Below are positions 47,694-58,512 of a stretch of DNA of 64,000 bases, piece after piece. How positions within the stretch are numbered: the stretch's first letter is position 1; each line of letters begins with the position of its first letter. The notes beneath the pieces were generated by a model. The model ran no database searches and was not told the origin of the DNA. It saw nothing but the letters and a program-made list of their open reading frames with translations. The DNA is from Albugo candida (Eukaryota > Oomycota > Peronosporomycetes > Albuginales > Albuginaceae), in contig CAJNAR010000023.1 in NCBI GenBank assembly GCA_905220665.1, forward strand, positions 124,001 to 188,000, in the 5' to 3' direction. Made by a program: the position numbers and the translations under genes.

Positions 47694-49857
47694 TTAGTTT
47701 CGAACGCCTTCTTTATTCATTTTTCTAATTCTCGCCTGAGTGAAACCTAGAGCATTTGCAACAACATTGTAACTTGATGGTTGGGGATATAAGCCCATCT
47801 CGGTGAATCCGTAAGAGATGACTTTGATAGAATGATGATTAATACGAGGGCACATGAATTTGACATGTTCATACTTGAAATGACTTGTAAGTATATACCC
47901 TGATTCAGCTGAGAGAGCGTACGTATTGCTCACTTTCGCAATGCAGAATGCCGTTTCTTCGAATTTATCCTTCGACATGGGATCTGCAATATTGAACTGG
48001 ATAAACCAAACAAAGTCTTTTGATGTTTTTAGCATGAAGATATTTGACAGCATCATGGAGCAATACTGTTTTTCCTGGAGAGTCTGGAGAAGAGACAAGA
48101 AAGCTTTGAGGCGGCACTGTAGACATCTTTGTATCTTCTAGTCCAACTCGCTCTATCAATCCCAAAAGCTTACACATTGATTTGGAGAGACCTGATATCC
48201 ATTCACACAATTTCCAACAACTGATTGCTATTTCGTGCACATCTACAGCATTGGAAAAGAATAGGAGACTGCTTCGAGTTGAAGTCGGTCGATGTTCGAA
48301 CTCTACTTTAGAGGTTTTGATCGCAGGACTTTGAAGTATGCAACCTACACATGTTTTTTTAGAGGCGAAATAGCCTTTCCCGACTGAGAGGTCGACGGAA
48401 GGACTTTTTTGTTCGTTCGCGCTGTTTTCTGGGGACTGCTGCATGCACTGATATGTAGCTATCCGTCTTTTTTCAGGAGAAGTTGTGCTAGATGCTGCGC
48501 TTTCACTAGCAGACGATGGTGAAAGTTTGAAATTGGACAAGTCACCGGGCAGTCTACCTGGATTCTCATCGATCTTTTCACAATAACCCAGACGTTTACA
48601 TTCTTGTAGTTTTTGCTTCGTACTTTCTCTCACATACATATGAAAATGCCGTGCAGTTTCTCTTACGTACTGGAAATCCAAACCGACTATAGAATCAATA
48701 CAGTGTACACAGGCTTCCATTTTATTGTCCATGTGGGTCACTTGAAGCTCGAAATAGGGAAAGTCAGGGAAACTGGCAGAATCTGAGGACTCTGAATGGA
48801 TAGACGCGTAAAGACTGACTACAAGGCAATCCTTTTTAGACCCCCATCCAATGGTCCCACATGAGCTCTTACAATTCTCTTCTACTTTCTCACGTGTTTC
48901 GGTTGTAGTGTATAGCGCAAATTGGTAGTCGTTCGATCCAGGTGTAGAAACAAAGTATCTCTTGTCCTCATCTCCAGGAGCCAAGCATCGAAAGCAGCCA
49001 AGCATCCATATTTCGGGTAGGTAGTTCGGCAGTAATAAGCAATGCGTCGTATCTTTTCCTATATCAGAATGATGAGGTCTCTGCCTTTCTGGGAAATTAT
49101 TGCTTCTCTTATTTGTGCCACCACCATATGCAAGTTCATTGCCTTCGCTGCTCTCACCAGCCGAAACATGTGCGCCATAACTGATCCGCTCGTGACTATC
49201 GGATGCTCCAGAATCGATATCAACGCCAAACAGCCGCAATTTCTTCATCTCACGCTTGCTTTGAATGCGAGAAGATTGGACTCTTCTCGACATATCGCCC
49301 CGTGCATCCGCACTCCCTTCCGCTTTCGCCAGAATATTGTATAGCTTTTTGTCTTCAACTGGCACATTGAATTTCTGGCCCTTAATTAAAGTACATTTGT
49401 TCTTCACATCATGACAGTTTGTCCGGATGTACCCGTACGGTATATCGTCAGTGATTTCCGCGAACATCTCTAAACTAACGGGCTGCTGATATGGTAAGCT
49501 TTCGCTGTTTTGGTTGAAAAATCCAAACGTAAAGTTTGCATGCGGGACAAATCGTTGAAGACATTTGCGACAAGCCAAACTTTTTTCGTAACTGGCCGAA
49601 ACAGTTATTTTGACTTCGTAGCCGCTGGAATCAGACAAGTGGTAATCACTGATAAGAATTGCTAGAGCTATACTCGTCTTCATGGAATAAGTAAAGAAGT
49701 GGGGTTTTCTATTGCGATGATATGGGCACGCAATTGCTTCTACTTCTTGAGTGAACCCATCATAGACATGCAGTAAATAGGGGTGTCTTTTTTTCCTGCT
49801 GATACTGATATTGCTTCTATTTTTCAGGAACTTCGAACAAAGAAAATCATTATTCAA
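47694..49857 (-). CDS. Lineage-specific Cys-containing protein, function unknown
   Basis: A long minus-strand frame (49857-47965) has 630 codons and then changes frame to one ending at 47694. A 43 nt intron, ACA|GTGCCG...CTCCAG|GAA, in phase 0, near 48070-48115 joins them and gives about 750 aa; another reading is an indel. No ATG starts the frame: 49857 is TTG and the first in-frame ATG is 49683, so an upstream exon is possible. The protein has paired Cys (CRKCLQRF, EACVHC, TCVGC), a poly-Ser middle (SSASESAASSTTS) and an ordered C-terminus (FEETAFCIAKVSN, SSYNVVANALGF). No domain is recognised. A CCAAT-like and AT-rich promoter candidate lies at 49900-49965. A broken relative lies at 45.0-45.9 kb. 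Confidence 0.5.
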
Positions 49858-49968
49858 CCCCCGCCTTTTCTTTGATCAGCCCCCACCCTTCATAAATTAA
49901 TAGACTGATTGGAAATCGTGGCTTCTGATTGGTCTAAATTGATACAATATAAGGTGTTTGTACGCTGA

Positions 49969-50297
49969 TTGTGCTGGCACCAGTTACATCTCAGGTCATC
50001 TACTCTCAGTGGATTTAGTAGCTCGCCTTGCCTGCGAAGGCCAGCTTGCTTTCATTGTTTAGCAAAATGCGAAGCAGCGGCTGTAGTCAAAACGCAGCCT
50101 GATTTCATGCTCTCAGAGGTGATGAGAAAGATTCTAGTAGCAGGTATGCGCACAGCTCATCGCAGTACCAGCATCGGCTTAGTGTCAAGGGTTGTAGACT
50201 TTGACTAAGTGCAAGTAATTGCAACCACGTATCATTAAGTGCAACGAACTACAGCTTCAATTCACTTGTGACATCTACATTGGGCTATTCTTGCGCC
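49969..50297. other. Spacer with no clear feature
   Basis: This follows the presumed promoter of the lineage-specific gene. The plus ORF 49969-50208 opens at a non-ATG codon and has no motif. Confidence 0.25.
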
Positions 50298-50792
50298 CAT
50301 GCTTTCGATCATCAAGTGATACCACTGTCTCCTAATGATTTTGATCCGCATTGGTGGCTGGTACACCAAAAGAACCAACACCACATGCAGCGGTAGATTT
50401 ACATATAGACCTAAATTAAATAATACAAAATTTGTAGAAACCAATTTTTTTACATGTCTTTTAGTTTACCAAACAAAACGCAAAGTATTTTGGCAGCACA
50501 TTTTCAGAAAGATAGTGATGAAATGGAAAACAAGCTGAGATGGGAATATTTTGGTTACTGGCTGCAAAGTATCGACTTTCTTCTCAACCTCACGAATCAT
50601 CACTATAGTGTCAAGCGTAGAGACAATGCAGAAATGATCGTTCATCATGTGACCACTATAACACTGATGATGTCCTCGTACGCATTCGATTTCACCCGAA
50701 TTGGCCTTTGTGCACTTATCATACACGACGTGAACGACCGTCTACCAGTGACCAACTTGTTTGCTTCTCCTGGGTGCGCTATTCTTGCATAG
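50298..50792 (+). pseudogene. Ceramide synthase (LAG1/TLC) relic
   Basis: The frame at 50454-50792 reads EYFGYWLQSIDFLLN, then RRDNAEMIVHHVTTITLMMSSY, FDFTRIGLCALIIHD. This is the Lag1p motif of ceramide synthases (D-x-x-E/Q-M-x-x-H-H-x-x-T and R-x-G-x-x-x-x-x-x-H-D), with both catalytic-type His residues of the HH pair and the HD still there. The upstream part (HAFDHQVIPLSPNDF around 50300) looks like the preceding exon but is separated by stops. The frame then loses the family after VTN and stops, so the C-terminal spans are missing. Intact relatives are ER membrane proteins making ceramide from sphinganine and acyl-CoA. Confidence 0.7.
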
Positions 50793-51070
50793 CTACCTGC
50801 TATACAAGGCCAGTGATTGTTGTGACTGAAGATGGATCTGGAACTTCCTATATGCCCTATACCACAGTAGCAAATGAAAAAAAAGATGACATTTTTATAT
50901 GTAAAAAGTAATAATTGGCAAGCTGTTAAACTGCACTTAGATGCAATAGGCTTCTGTACCCCAGTGAGCTCAAACCTGATTGTGTTGTGAAGGAACACCG
51001 GATTGGAGCCGCGATGTACGACTTGTGTGGCAGTACCGCTTCACCAATTAGTTAGAAATGGAAAATTACT

Positions 51071-51079
51071 TATTTATTT
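51071..51079. repeat. 9 bp target-site duplication, left copy
   Basis: TATTTATTT directly precedes the left end of the Mutator-like element (GGGGAC...) and is identical to 58504-58512 after the right end. A 9 bp duplication is the signature of the Mutator superfamily. Confidence 0.75.
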
Positions 51080-51231
51080 GGGGACTTTAGGATTTAATAG
51101 CACTTTTTCAAAAAGGGAGCCGCAATGGCCACAGACAATTAATTTAATCAATCACAGCTCACAAAATTGAATTGTTGCTAAGTATGCCAGCCAATCAGGT
51201 CACTTGTACGCTTTTATACACAAGCTCATTC
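51080..51231. repeat. MULE left terminal inverted repeat
   Basis: The left terminus starts GGGGAC and runs through CACTTTTTCAAAAA, GGCCACAGAC and the well-conserved 83 bp block (51149-51231) with CAGCTCACAAAATT and GCCAGCCAATCAGGTCAC. Compared with the right end, it lacks about 100 bp outside GGCCACAGAC. Confidence 0.75.
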
Positions 51232-51266
51232 ACTAGATATCCGCAGCACTCTCAGCAGGCACGGAC

Positions 51267-52668
51267 ATGGAGCAGCAGCAGAACGAGCAATTCACCGCGC
51301 GGAAGACCATGGAAGAACATATGAATGTGGTAGCTGTTGCAAATGGCTGTGGAATCGTCACCAAGTCCTCAAACAGGCAACGAGATAGAGGACAAGTTGT
51401 TCCTACAAATGCGGTTGTGAAGGCGTAGATCGAAACCGTCACGGACTTGTCCAAGAAACAAGGATTCGGAAGGCGAAAGGCAGTGCACTAATTGACTGTC
51501 CTTTCAAAGGTGTTGGGCAGGAGTCGAAAGGTAAAGCCACGCATCATGGTTGAATGAGTTCACCGAGAATTCAACGTTCTCATTAACAATCTTCTCCCAA
51601 TTACAGACGGCACCTGGTCCTTTACAATTGCATGCAACGAGATAAATACGAACATTCCTCCACCAGGACCGCTCATCCCGTTCACACTCGCATCTCGGAG
51701 TCTCAAGAGGAAGCAATTGCTGGACTCTTTCAGTCCGGTTTGAAGGCTAGGCAGGTTCAAACCATCATGCTAGAGCAAGGCCAGCAATTGCAACTCACTA
51801 AGCGAAAGCTCTGGAATTTAAAGCAAAAGAATGCAATCGGGAAACTCGATGGACGAACTTCAATGGATATGCTGTTCGAAACCTTCACGGAATTTGGGTT
51901 GGAAATGAATATCGAGAAAAGTTCCGATGCGTGCATCACACATTTGTTCTTCGCTCATTCAAAGAATGCGGAGCTCTTAAGGAAGAACCGTGACGTCTTG
52001 TTGCTAGATTGCACCTATAAAGCAAGCAAGACGAGATTTCCTTTGCTCCACGTTGTTGGACATACCATGCTATAGTCCACGTTCTTGGCGGCCTTCGTTC
52101 TCATGAAGAACGAGGATGCTGACTCGTGTGTTACCGCCATCAGCTTCTTACGACGACTTTTCCACGCCGACCATCAACCGAAAGTATTCGTTGTTGACCG
52201 AGAGCTTGCTCTCATGAACGCTTTGCGGAGAATTTTTCCTTTGGCAACTATCCTACTTTGCATTTGGCACATTGAGAAGAACGTCGTCGCCAAATGCAAG
52301 ATTTTTTTACTGGAAAGAATGATGAGTGGATTGCATTTTCGAAGGATTGGAGATCGGTAACTTGCCATTTGTTGTTTGTGATCAGTAATTTTCAGTCATG
52401 TTCTAAGTTATTCCCTGTTTTGCAGGTGGTTTACTCAAGCACGATCGCGGAGTTTAATGAAAATTGGGAAATGGTCCAGCTCATATGGACAGAACGCTAC
52501 ACGGAATATGTGGAGTATCTAGCCAAGACGTGGATCGATCCCCACAAGGAGAAATCGTTCGAGCATGGACGAGTGAAAGAGTTCATCGCAAGCAGCATGG
52601 AAAATCTGTTTGGGTGTTGTGAGCGGATAGTTCAGTCCATAAAAGCTTTCACATCGAATTCACCATAG
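51267..52668 (+). pseudogene. Broken MULE transposase with FAR1-type N-terminus
   Basis: Fragments read in different frames but in family order. Near 51390 a zinc-type segment CGCEGVDRNRHGLVQE ... LIDCPFKG. Near 51670 HPVHTRISESQEEAI. At 51880-52075 the DDE transposase start with LLDCTYKASKTRFPLLHVVG, then an in-frame TAG at 52073. At 52085-52290 KVFVVDRELALMNALRRIFP and LLCIWHIEKNV, with a frame change near the T-run at 52303. At 52330-52668 WIAFSKDWRS, then GTAACT...TTTTGCAG (about 52358-52426), which looks like an intron, then VVYSSTIAEFNENW and FGCCERIVQS. The catalytic DDE block is recognisable but stops and shifts disable it. Confidence 0.8.
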
Positions 52669-53609
52669 AACTGGCGAAGTAGCAAATGAAAATTATACCT
52701 TTCTCGCAGCCGACCCCACGTGGTGACATTTTTGAACATATCGACCGGAAGATCTCTTTTTACGCCCTTCGGAAAGTATTTGAACAGGTTAATTTATAAT
52801 ATTCCTTTCTTCCTACGTGTTTTTCCAATCACTAAAGCTTCGCAATGACAGCTGGAAAAAAGCTCGACGTCTAATGGCAACTGGCGCGAAGCCATGCTCT
52901 TCTACTTTTGCTACCATCTAGGGGATACCTTGCAAGCAACAGTTGCGGCAGATCATCGCAAGCGGGAGGAGGCTTGAATTGAGCGATTCGATGTTCATTG
53001 GCACCTTCATCAATATTCTTCAGTACGGCCTCCAGTTGCAGCCCACTCAGATGATGCTCTGCTATTCCTTTTAGAAATGTTACGCGACAATTTCAGCAAC
53101 CTACCCTGACACCAGAAAGAGGCAGTCTTGGACGATCTGGAAGAGGTATCACAGATATTTCCGGGTGACTGGCTATTTTCCGTTTGATATTTCAATGGGT
53201 ACTAACGCTGTTTAAATAAGCAGACGCCACAAGTCCTCAGAGAGCCGGAGGTTGCTCGAACGAGAAGAAGACCAAGTGGAACAAGCAACAAAACCACGAC
53301 GCGATGAGACCCTTCTCAATTTAAATACGTGGAGGGGATGTCTCCCAGGAAGAGGAAGGCGCCGACGTGCGATGCTTGTCATCAAACGGAACACCGACGT
53401 TCATCTGCAGCGCGCCCCGTCAATGCACAGAGCCGAAGTCAATATCTAGTAGCAGTCGAACGTCATCCCATCGAAGATTCTCAACATCAACAGCCACCTT
53501 TCCAACATCCTACTCCTTGGAGTATCTACTATTGACCTACCACATATAGATATCAGAAAAAAAAACGTACCTACGCGAGGACAATATAAACGAAAACAGC
53601 GTAAGAAAC

Positions 53610-53692
53610 GAATGAGCTCGTGAATAAAAGTAGACAAGTGACCTGATTGGCTGGCGTACTTAGCAAGAATTAAATTTTGTGAGCTGTGATTG
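53610..53692. repeat. MULE right terminal inverted repeat, inner part
   Basis: Its reverse complement matches 51149-51231 over the full 83 bp with about 10 differences. It ends 7 bp before the Copia LTR. Confidence 0.8.
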
Positions 53693-53699
53693 TTCAGAT

Positions 53700-53891
53700 T
53701 ATAGCGGATTACGCATCACGACGTTTATGTGTCGTGAAAAAGGGAAACTTGCATAGGCAATGGTCTTCGAACTATCTGGACGGAGCGATCAGTTGATGTG
53801 GGAATTTATACATTCATTCTCAACATTGTTTTTAACTCTTAATTTCACTTTCCATTTTTAAGCACTGAGAAGTAGTTGTGCTTTCGTTGCA
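53700..53891 (+). repeat. Copia 5' LTR
   Basis: Matches 58090-58280 at about 90%, including the block GCATCACGACGTTTATGTGT near its start and AGCACTGAGAAGTAGTTGTG near its end. It also begins at the first base after the CAGAT duplication. Confidence 0.85.
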
Positions 53892-53895
53892 AGTT

Positions 53896-54658
53896 ATGAG
53901 CCCAAACACATTAGCTCCCAATGACATCCTCACGGATGACAACTATTTCATGTGGTAATTAAATGCGCGCATGACCCTCGCGCGCAAAGACCTGTTGAAT
54001 CACTTCATGATCAAGTCAGAGCCCGTAGTGCTGCAGGAGAATCCCGAAGGCTTTGTCTGTGCTGGTGAAGCTGCTCTCTCCAACCTATCAGTGTATGGTT
54101 CGGGAATGTGAGTCGGCTATTGAGGCGTGGGAGGTTCTTAAGACGTTCTTTGCGAAGAAAAACTTACACAACCGAGTGCAACTTCGAAAGCAATTACATG
54201 AGTTTGTGATGCAGACTGGTGCCGGTCTTATGGATCATCTCCTAAAGTTTGATGAGCTGTGCCTAAAGCTCAGGGCTGCCGGTGACAACATGGATGATGA
54301 TGGAAGGCTGGTTTTACTTTTGGGAAGTTTATCATCCGAATATGATGATTTGGTACGCATTATCGAGGCACACAGCAACGTGACACTGCTGACGCAAAAG
54401 AGATGCTCCGCCGGGAATATGAAATTCTTTAGAGGCGCGACAAGAAGGAAACCGCTTTCAAGGCACAGTTTCAGCGTAATGAACTTCGACACTTTAGAGG
54501 AAATCGAGGACACCGTGGACAAGAAGAACATAGAGTTCGCCACCAAAATTTTAGAAGAGGACAGTCTAATGCTAGTTTTCAAGGCAAGTGTTCTAAATGT
54601 GGACGGAACGGTCATAAAGATCGCAGTGTCGCAATGTGAAACCATCGGGACCTGGTGA
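53896..54658 (+). pseudogene. Copia gag relic (UBN2-type) with frameshifts
   Basis: ATG 53896 starts right after the 5' LTR (MSPNTLAPNDILTDDNYFMW) and is stopped by TAA after twenty codons (53956-53958). The rest continues in the same frame (LNARMTLARKDLLNHFM), then a frameshift near 54050 leads to the long frame with AIEAWEVLKTFFAKKN and LLLGSLSSEYDDL, typical of Copia gag. A zinc-knuckle-like CSKCGRNGHKD in another frame near 54590 lacks its last Cys. Confidence 0.78.
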
Positions 54659-54689
54659 TGAATTTGTTATTTCGGCATTCAGTGACGAT

Positions 54690-57600
54690 ACAATTTCGAG
54701 TTCGACTTGGTTGCTGGATAGTGAGGAGAGTCGTCACATGACTGATGACAAGCGTGAATTCGTGGAATATGTAGATTGAACAGGCGTAGTAGGATTTATA
54801 CTCGAAAATGGTCGCACAGTCAAGCTAACAGAGGTGTTACATGTGCCTGGACTAGACAAGAAACTTTTTTCTGTACCAACAGCCCGAGGTGTGCTGGTTC
54901 AGTTCAAGCGCGATGAAGCAGTACTGTTGAGTAACGAAGTGACTGTATCAGTAATTAAACGAGTGGGAAAGCTACTTGCGTGGAATGTGAAACAAAATTT
55001 CACATTGGAGGCACACCAGGCTGAGAGCAGAGTTACAAGAAATGAAACTAGTGGACTATGGCATGCTCGCCTAGGTCATGTGTATACAAACAAGATCTTG
55101 GAAGCGTTAAAGGCTTGCGATGGTGTTTCAGGTGTCGTTGCGTCTGATGGCGGTGTATGTGATGTATGCGCACGTGGAAAAATGACGAACAGTCCGTTCA
55201 GTCATACTTCAGGCAGTAAAATTGAAACGAGTCGACCACTTGAAATCGTACGCACTGATCTTATGGGACCTATGAGTCCGAAGTCGAAGGGTGGGGCTCT
55301 ATACGTACTCACATTTATTGATGATTACAGCCGATTTGTCTACGTGTACTTGCTAGGAGCAAAGTCTCAAGTTTTGGAACGCTTCAAGGCGTTTCGTGTT
55401 ATGGTGGAGACGCAAACGTATTGCAAGATTAAGTGCATTCGAAGCGACAATGGTGGGGAGTATACAAATCATCGTTTCAACAAGTACTGTGCAGATCAAG
55501 GTATTCTCCACCAGACAAGCGTGCCATACAATCCGCAACAAAACGGATCAGCAGAGAGGATGGATCGAACCCTTGTCGAGATGGCCCGCTAGATGATGTA
55601 CCACATGGAAATGGATCGTATCTGGTGTGGTGAAGCGATTATGACGGCTGCCTACACCATCAATCGAATTCCGAATACCGCGCGCTCTCACACTAGTCCA
55701 TATGAAATGCTGTATGGATCCAAGCCAGACCTGAGTTATTTTCGTGTATTCGTTTGTACTGGATATCTACGAGTCGCGGATTGCAAGCGAACTAAATGGG
55801 ACAGCAAAGCAAACAAATGTATTTTTCTTGGGTATTCGGACACATCTAAGGGACACCGAGTATGGGATATGGTGAGAGAACAATTGGTAATCACTAGATC
55901 CGTTCCGTTAGACGAGCGACCTCCAATTCGTTACAAAGATGTTGTGGTTTCAAGTGAGTATTTTGCTCAATGCAAACATTTTCATGATGAAAACGACGAA
56001 GTGAACGTGGGCGTACCCGCTTCGAAAAATCATAGAGATGCTGAGGATATGGACGTTGATGCCACCGCTGACATGGATACGAGATGGCACGACATGGTTG
56101 TGGAGGCGTCTGGAAATCTCAATCAGTCACACACCTTAGAAATGGTTCCGATTGAGGGGGGGGGCGCACATATACAACCAATCAACACAAACGATTCAAT
56201 GACAGCTCGTACACCAAGCGAAACTGTCGTTGGAAGTGGCAATAATGGTACACACATGCTTTTAGGAATACCTGCTCCGTCACGAGCTATTGTACATTGT
56301 GCGGATTTCTACCCTCCAGATACCCGACTTCAGTCATACTCAGGGTCGAACAAAAGGCCTTATCGTTCTTCTATATCATCTCATCTACTCACTAATGATG
56401 GCTTTGACGATGATAGTGTGGAACTACCACTCCTGACTGATAGATCGCCGGTGTATGGCGAACGGGTCGAGCCGGAACCCAAACGTCAATGTGTTGACGG
56501 TTACGAAATTTCTCTTTCTGCCACTGATGTACCGATGAATTTTCGAGAAGCGTTGCAGTCAACGAACGCAGAACAATGGAAAGAAGCTATTCAAGCAGAA
56601 CCCAAAGCTCATCGTAAGAACCACACATGGGATGTTGTCTACCGTCCTTCCGGTGTCAAGGTCATAGGTCACAAATGGGAAATTGGGTATAAGTACGATG
56701 AAAACGGTAGTATCATTCGTTACAAAGCACGTTTGGTTGCCCTCGGATATTTGCAAACGCATGGCTTTGATTACTTCGACACATATTCACCTGTTGCATG
56801 CTCAAATACGATTCGTGTGTTCTGTCGGTTTGTTGCAGCATGCAATACGTAATCCGGCAATTTGACGTGGAAACGGTATTCCTAAATGGTGACTTGGAAG
56901 AAAAAGTTTTCATGGAGCCACCGCTTGGAGCTGAGATTGCACTTGGAATGGTGTGCAAATTACGACGCAGCTTATACGGGTTGAAGCAAGCGGCTGCGGT
57001 CTGGCACAAGAAAATATGCTCCGTGTTGTCTACTATGGGATTCGAACAATGTCGAGCAGACACACGTATTTTTGTTCGATGCAATCATGCAAACATCAAG
57101 TCACTCACATACATAGTCTTGTATGTGGACGACCTCCTAGTTGGAAGCAAGTCAGATGCTGAGGTAGAAACGATCTACAAGGAACTAACAGTGCATTATA
57201 CTGTCAAGTCAATTGGAGCTGCGCGATTTATTTTGGGCATGGAAGTGAATTATTCACGAGGAAAAGGGGAGCTGGTGTTAAAGCAGTCCCAATTTATTGC
57301 GAATTTGGTCTCGAAGTTTGAGCAAAGTGGGTTGTATGCCGGTCGCAATCCTATCTGTTCAGGCCAGGACTTGACTCCTGATGAGTCACACCCAATGCTC
57401 AAAGACAGCACTTCGTACCGCAAATTGGTCGGTTCGCTGCTTTATATTGCGAACGCAACGCGACCAGATATTAGCTATGCGATGTCAGTTTCATCGCAGT
57501 ACTTGGACCAGCCACGGCAGATGCACTGGCGTGCGGCTTTACGCGTTTTACACTATCTTATGGGAACACAATCGCACGGAATCACGTACAAGAAATCAGA

Positions 57601-58083
57601 AGATTATGCTTCGGGCATAGTGTGACGCGAATTGGGGAAATGACAAGAAGACTCGTCGATCTACATCTGGTGTATTGATTTTGTTCGGTGGCGCGGTTGT
57701 CTTATACAAAAGCAAACGCCAAACTTCGGTAGCTTTGTCATCTGCTGAAGCAGAATATATGTTACTAGCACTTGCGACACAAGAAATTATATAGATTCGT
57801 TACTTGCTCAAAGAGATGGGTGTCACGTGCAAGACCGCGACTACAGTGCACATGAACAATAAGTCGGCGATAAGTATTGCGACGAATCAAGGCTATACAC
57901 CAAGAGCTAAACACATTGATCTAAGGATGCATTTTGTTTGGGACCACGTTGAACGAGGCGAGATCCAACTCAAGCATATCCCTTCAGCTGTGCAGCTTGC
58001 TGATTACTTGACGAAGCCACTTGGTGCACCGCAATTACTGCAACCACGCAATGAAAGTGGAATTCGCGAGAGTGCAAGTTGAA
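54690..58083 (+). pseudogene. Copia pol relic: protease, integrase, reverse transcriptase, RNase H
   Basis: In order: protease region with WLLDSEESRHMT, where the catalytic DSG reads DSE, and a TGA at about 54778; GAG-pre-integrase LWHARLGHV; integrase with IVRTDLMGP, IDDYSRFVYVY and IRSDNGGEYTNHRF, ended by TAG near 55590 and reopened at once; the integrase C-terminal part YEMLYGSKP; RT from FREALQSTNAEQWKEA with a shift near 56850, FDVETVFLNGDLEEKV and YVDDLLVGSK; RNase H SSAEAEYMLLALATQE with an in-frame TAG near 57792, and LADYLTKPLGAP. At least four stops or shifts mean no functional polyprotein. Confidence 0.85.
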
Positions 58084-58089
58084 GGGGAG

Positions 58090-58280
58090 TGTAGCGGATT
58101 ACGTATCACGACGTTTATGTGTCGTGAAAAAGGGCAATTTGCATAGGCAATGGTCTTCGAACTATCTGGAAGGAGGGATCAGTTTACGAGGGGATTTATA
58201 CATTCATTCTTAACATTATTCAAACTCTTAATATCACTTTCCATTTTTAAGCACTGAGAAGTAGTTGTGCTTTCGCTATA
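58090..58280 (+). repeat. Copia 3' LTR
   Basis: Begins TGTAGCGG after the purine tract GAAGGGGAG. Ends at CTATA, in place of the left copy's TTGCA, followed by the TAGAT duplication. Confidence 0.85.
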
Positions 58281-58503
58281 TAGATCAACCGTCTGTGGCC
58301 GTAGTAGTTTTTTCTGTGGCCGTAGTATTGATGTCTGTGGCCATAGCGACTCCCTTTGATTTTTTTTCAAATTGTTACAATTTCGCTCGTGGAATATTCG
58401 TTTTGGTATAATTTTCATAAATTTCAACCTTTTGGTATGCGTCCCATTGTTTCGTCTTTCGGTATAAAAATCGTATTTTTTTGAAAAAGTGGCGCATGTT
58501 CCC
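58281..58503. repeat. MULE right terminal inverted repeat, outer part
   Basis: The continuation of the MULE end beyond the Copia element: three spaced copies of a unit around TCTGTGGCCGTAG (58294-58340), then sequence whose complement reads CGCTATGGCCACAGAC, and a terminus complementary to GGGAACATGCGCCACTTTTTC. The left end has only one copy of the unit. Confidence 0.7.
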
Positions 58504-58512
58504 TATTTATTT
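58504..58512. repeat. 9 bp target-site duplication, right copy
   Basis: TATTTATTT, identical to 51071-51079. Confidence 0.75.

Larger units (their letters stand above)
53700..58280 (+). mobile_element. Ty1/Copia LTR retrotransposon, degenerate copy
   Basis: Two LTRs of 191-192 bp flank a gag-protease-integrase-RT-RNase H order, integrase before RT, which defines Copia. The LTRs begin TGTAGCGG (right; TATAGCGG in the left) and end near TTGCA/CTATA. A purine tract GAAGGGGAG (58081-58089) precedes the 3' LTR. A 5 bp duplication fits with one change: CAGAT (53695-53699) and TAGAT (58281-58285). LTR identity is about 90%, so the insertion is not recent. The element sits inside the right terminal repeat of a Mutator-like element. 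Confidence 0.9.
51080..58503 (+). mobile_element. Mutator-like DNA transposon (MULE), interrupted by a Copia element
   Basis: The element is bounded by the perfect 9-bp duplication TATTTATTT. It starts GGGGAC and ends in the complement of GGGAAC. The inner terminal repeat matches for 83 bp without gaps (51149-51231 with the reverse complement of 53610-53692). An outer block (GGCCACAGAC..., 51134 on) matches the reverse complement of about 58290-58360. Between these right-hand blocks sits the 4.6 kb Copia element, so the right terminal repeat is split. Without it the MULE would be about 2.8 kb. It carries a broken MULE transposase on the plus strand. Confidence 0.82.

Noticed and set aside
53695..58285. 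Reading the Copia flanks as evidence of a recent insertion
   Set aside because: The LTRs differ by about 10% and the coding parts carry several stops and shifts, so it is an old copy.
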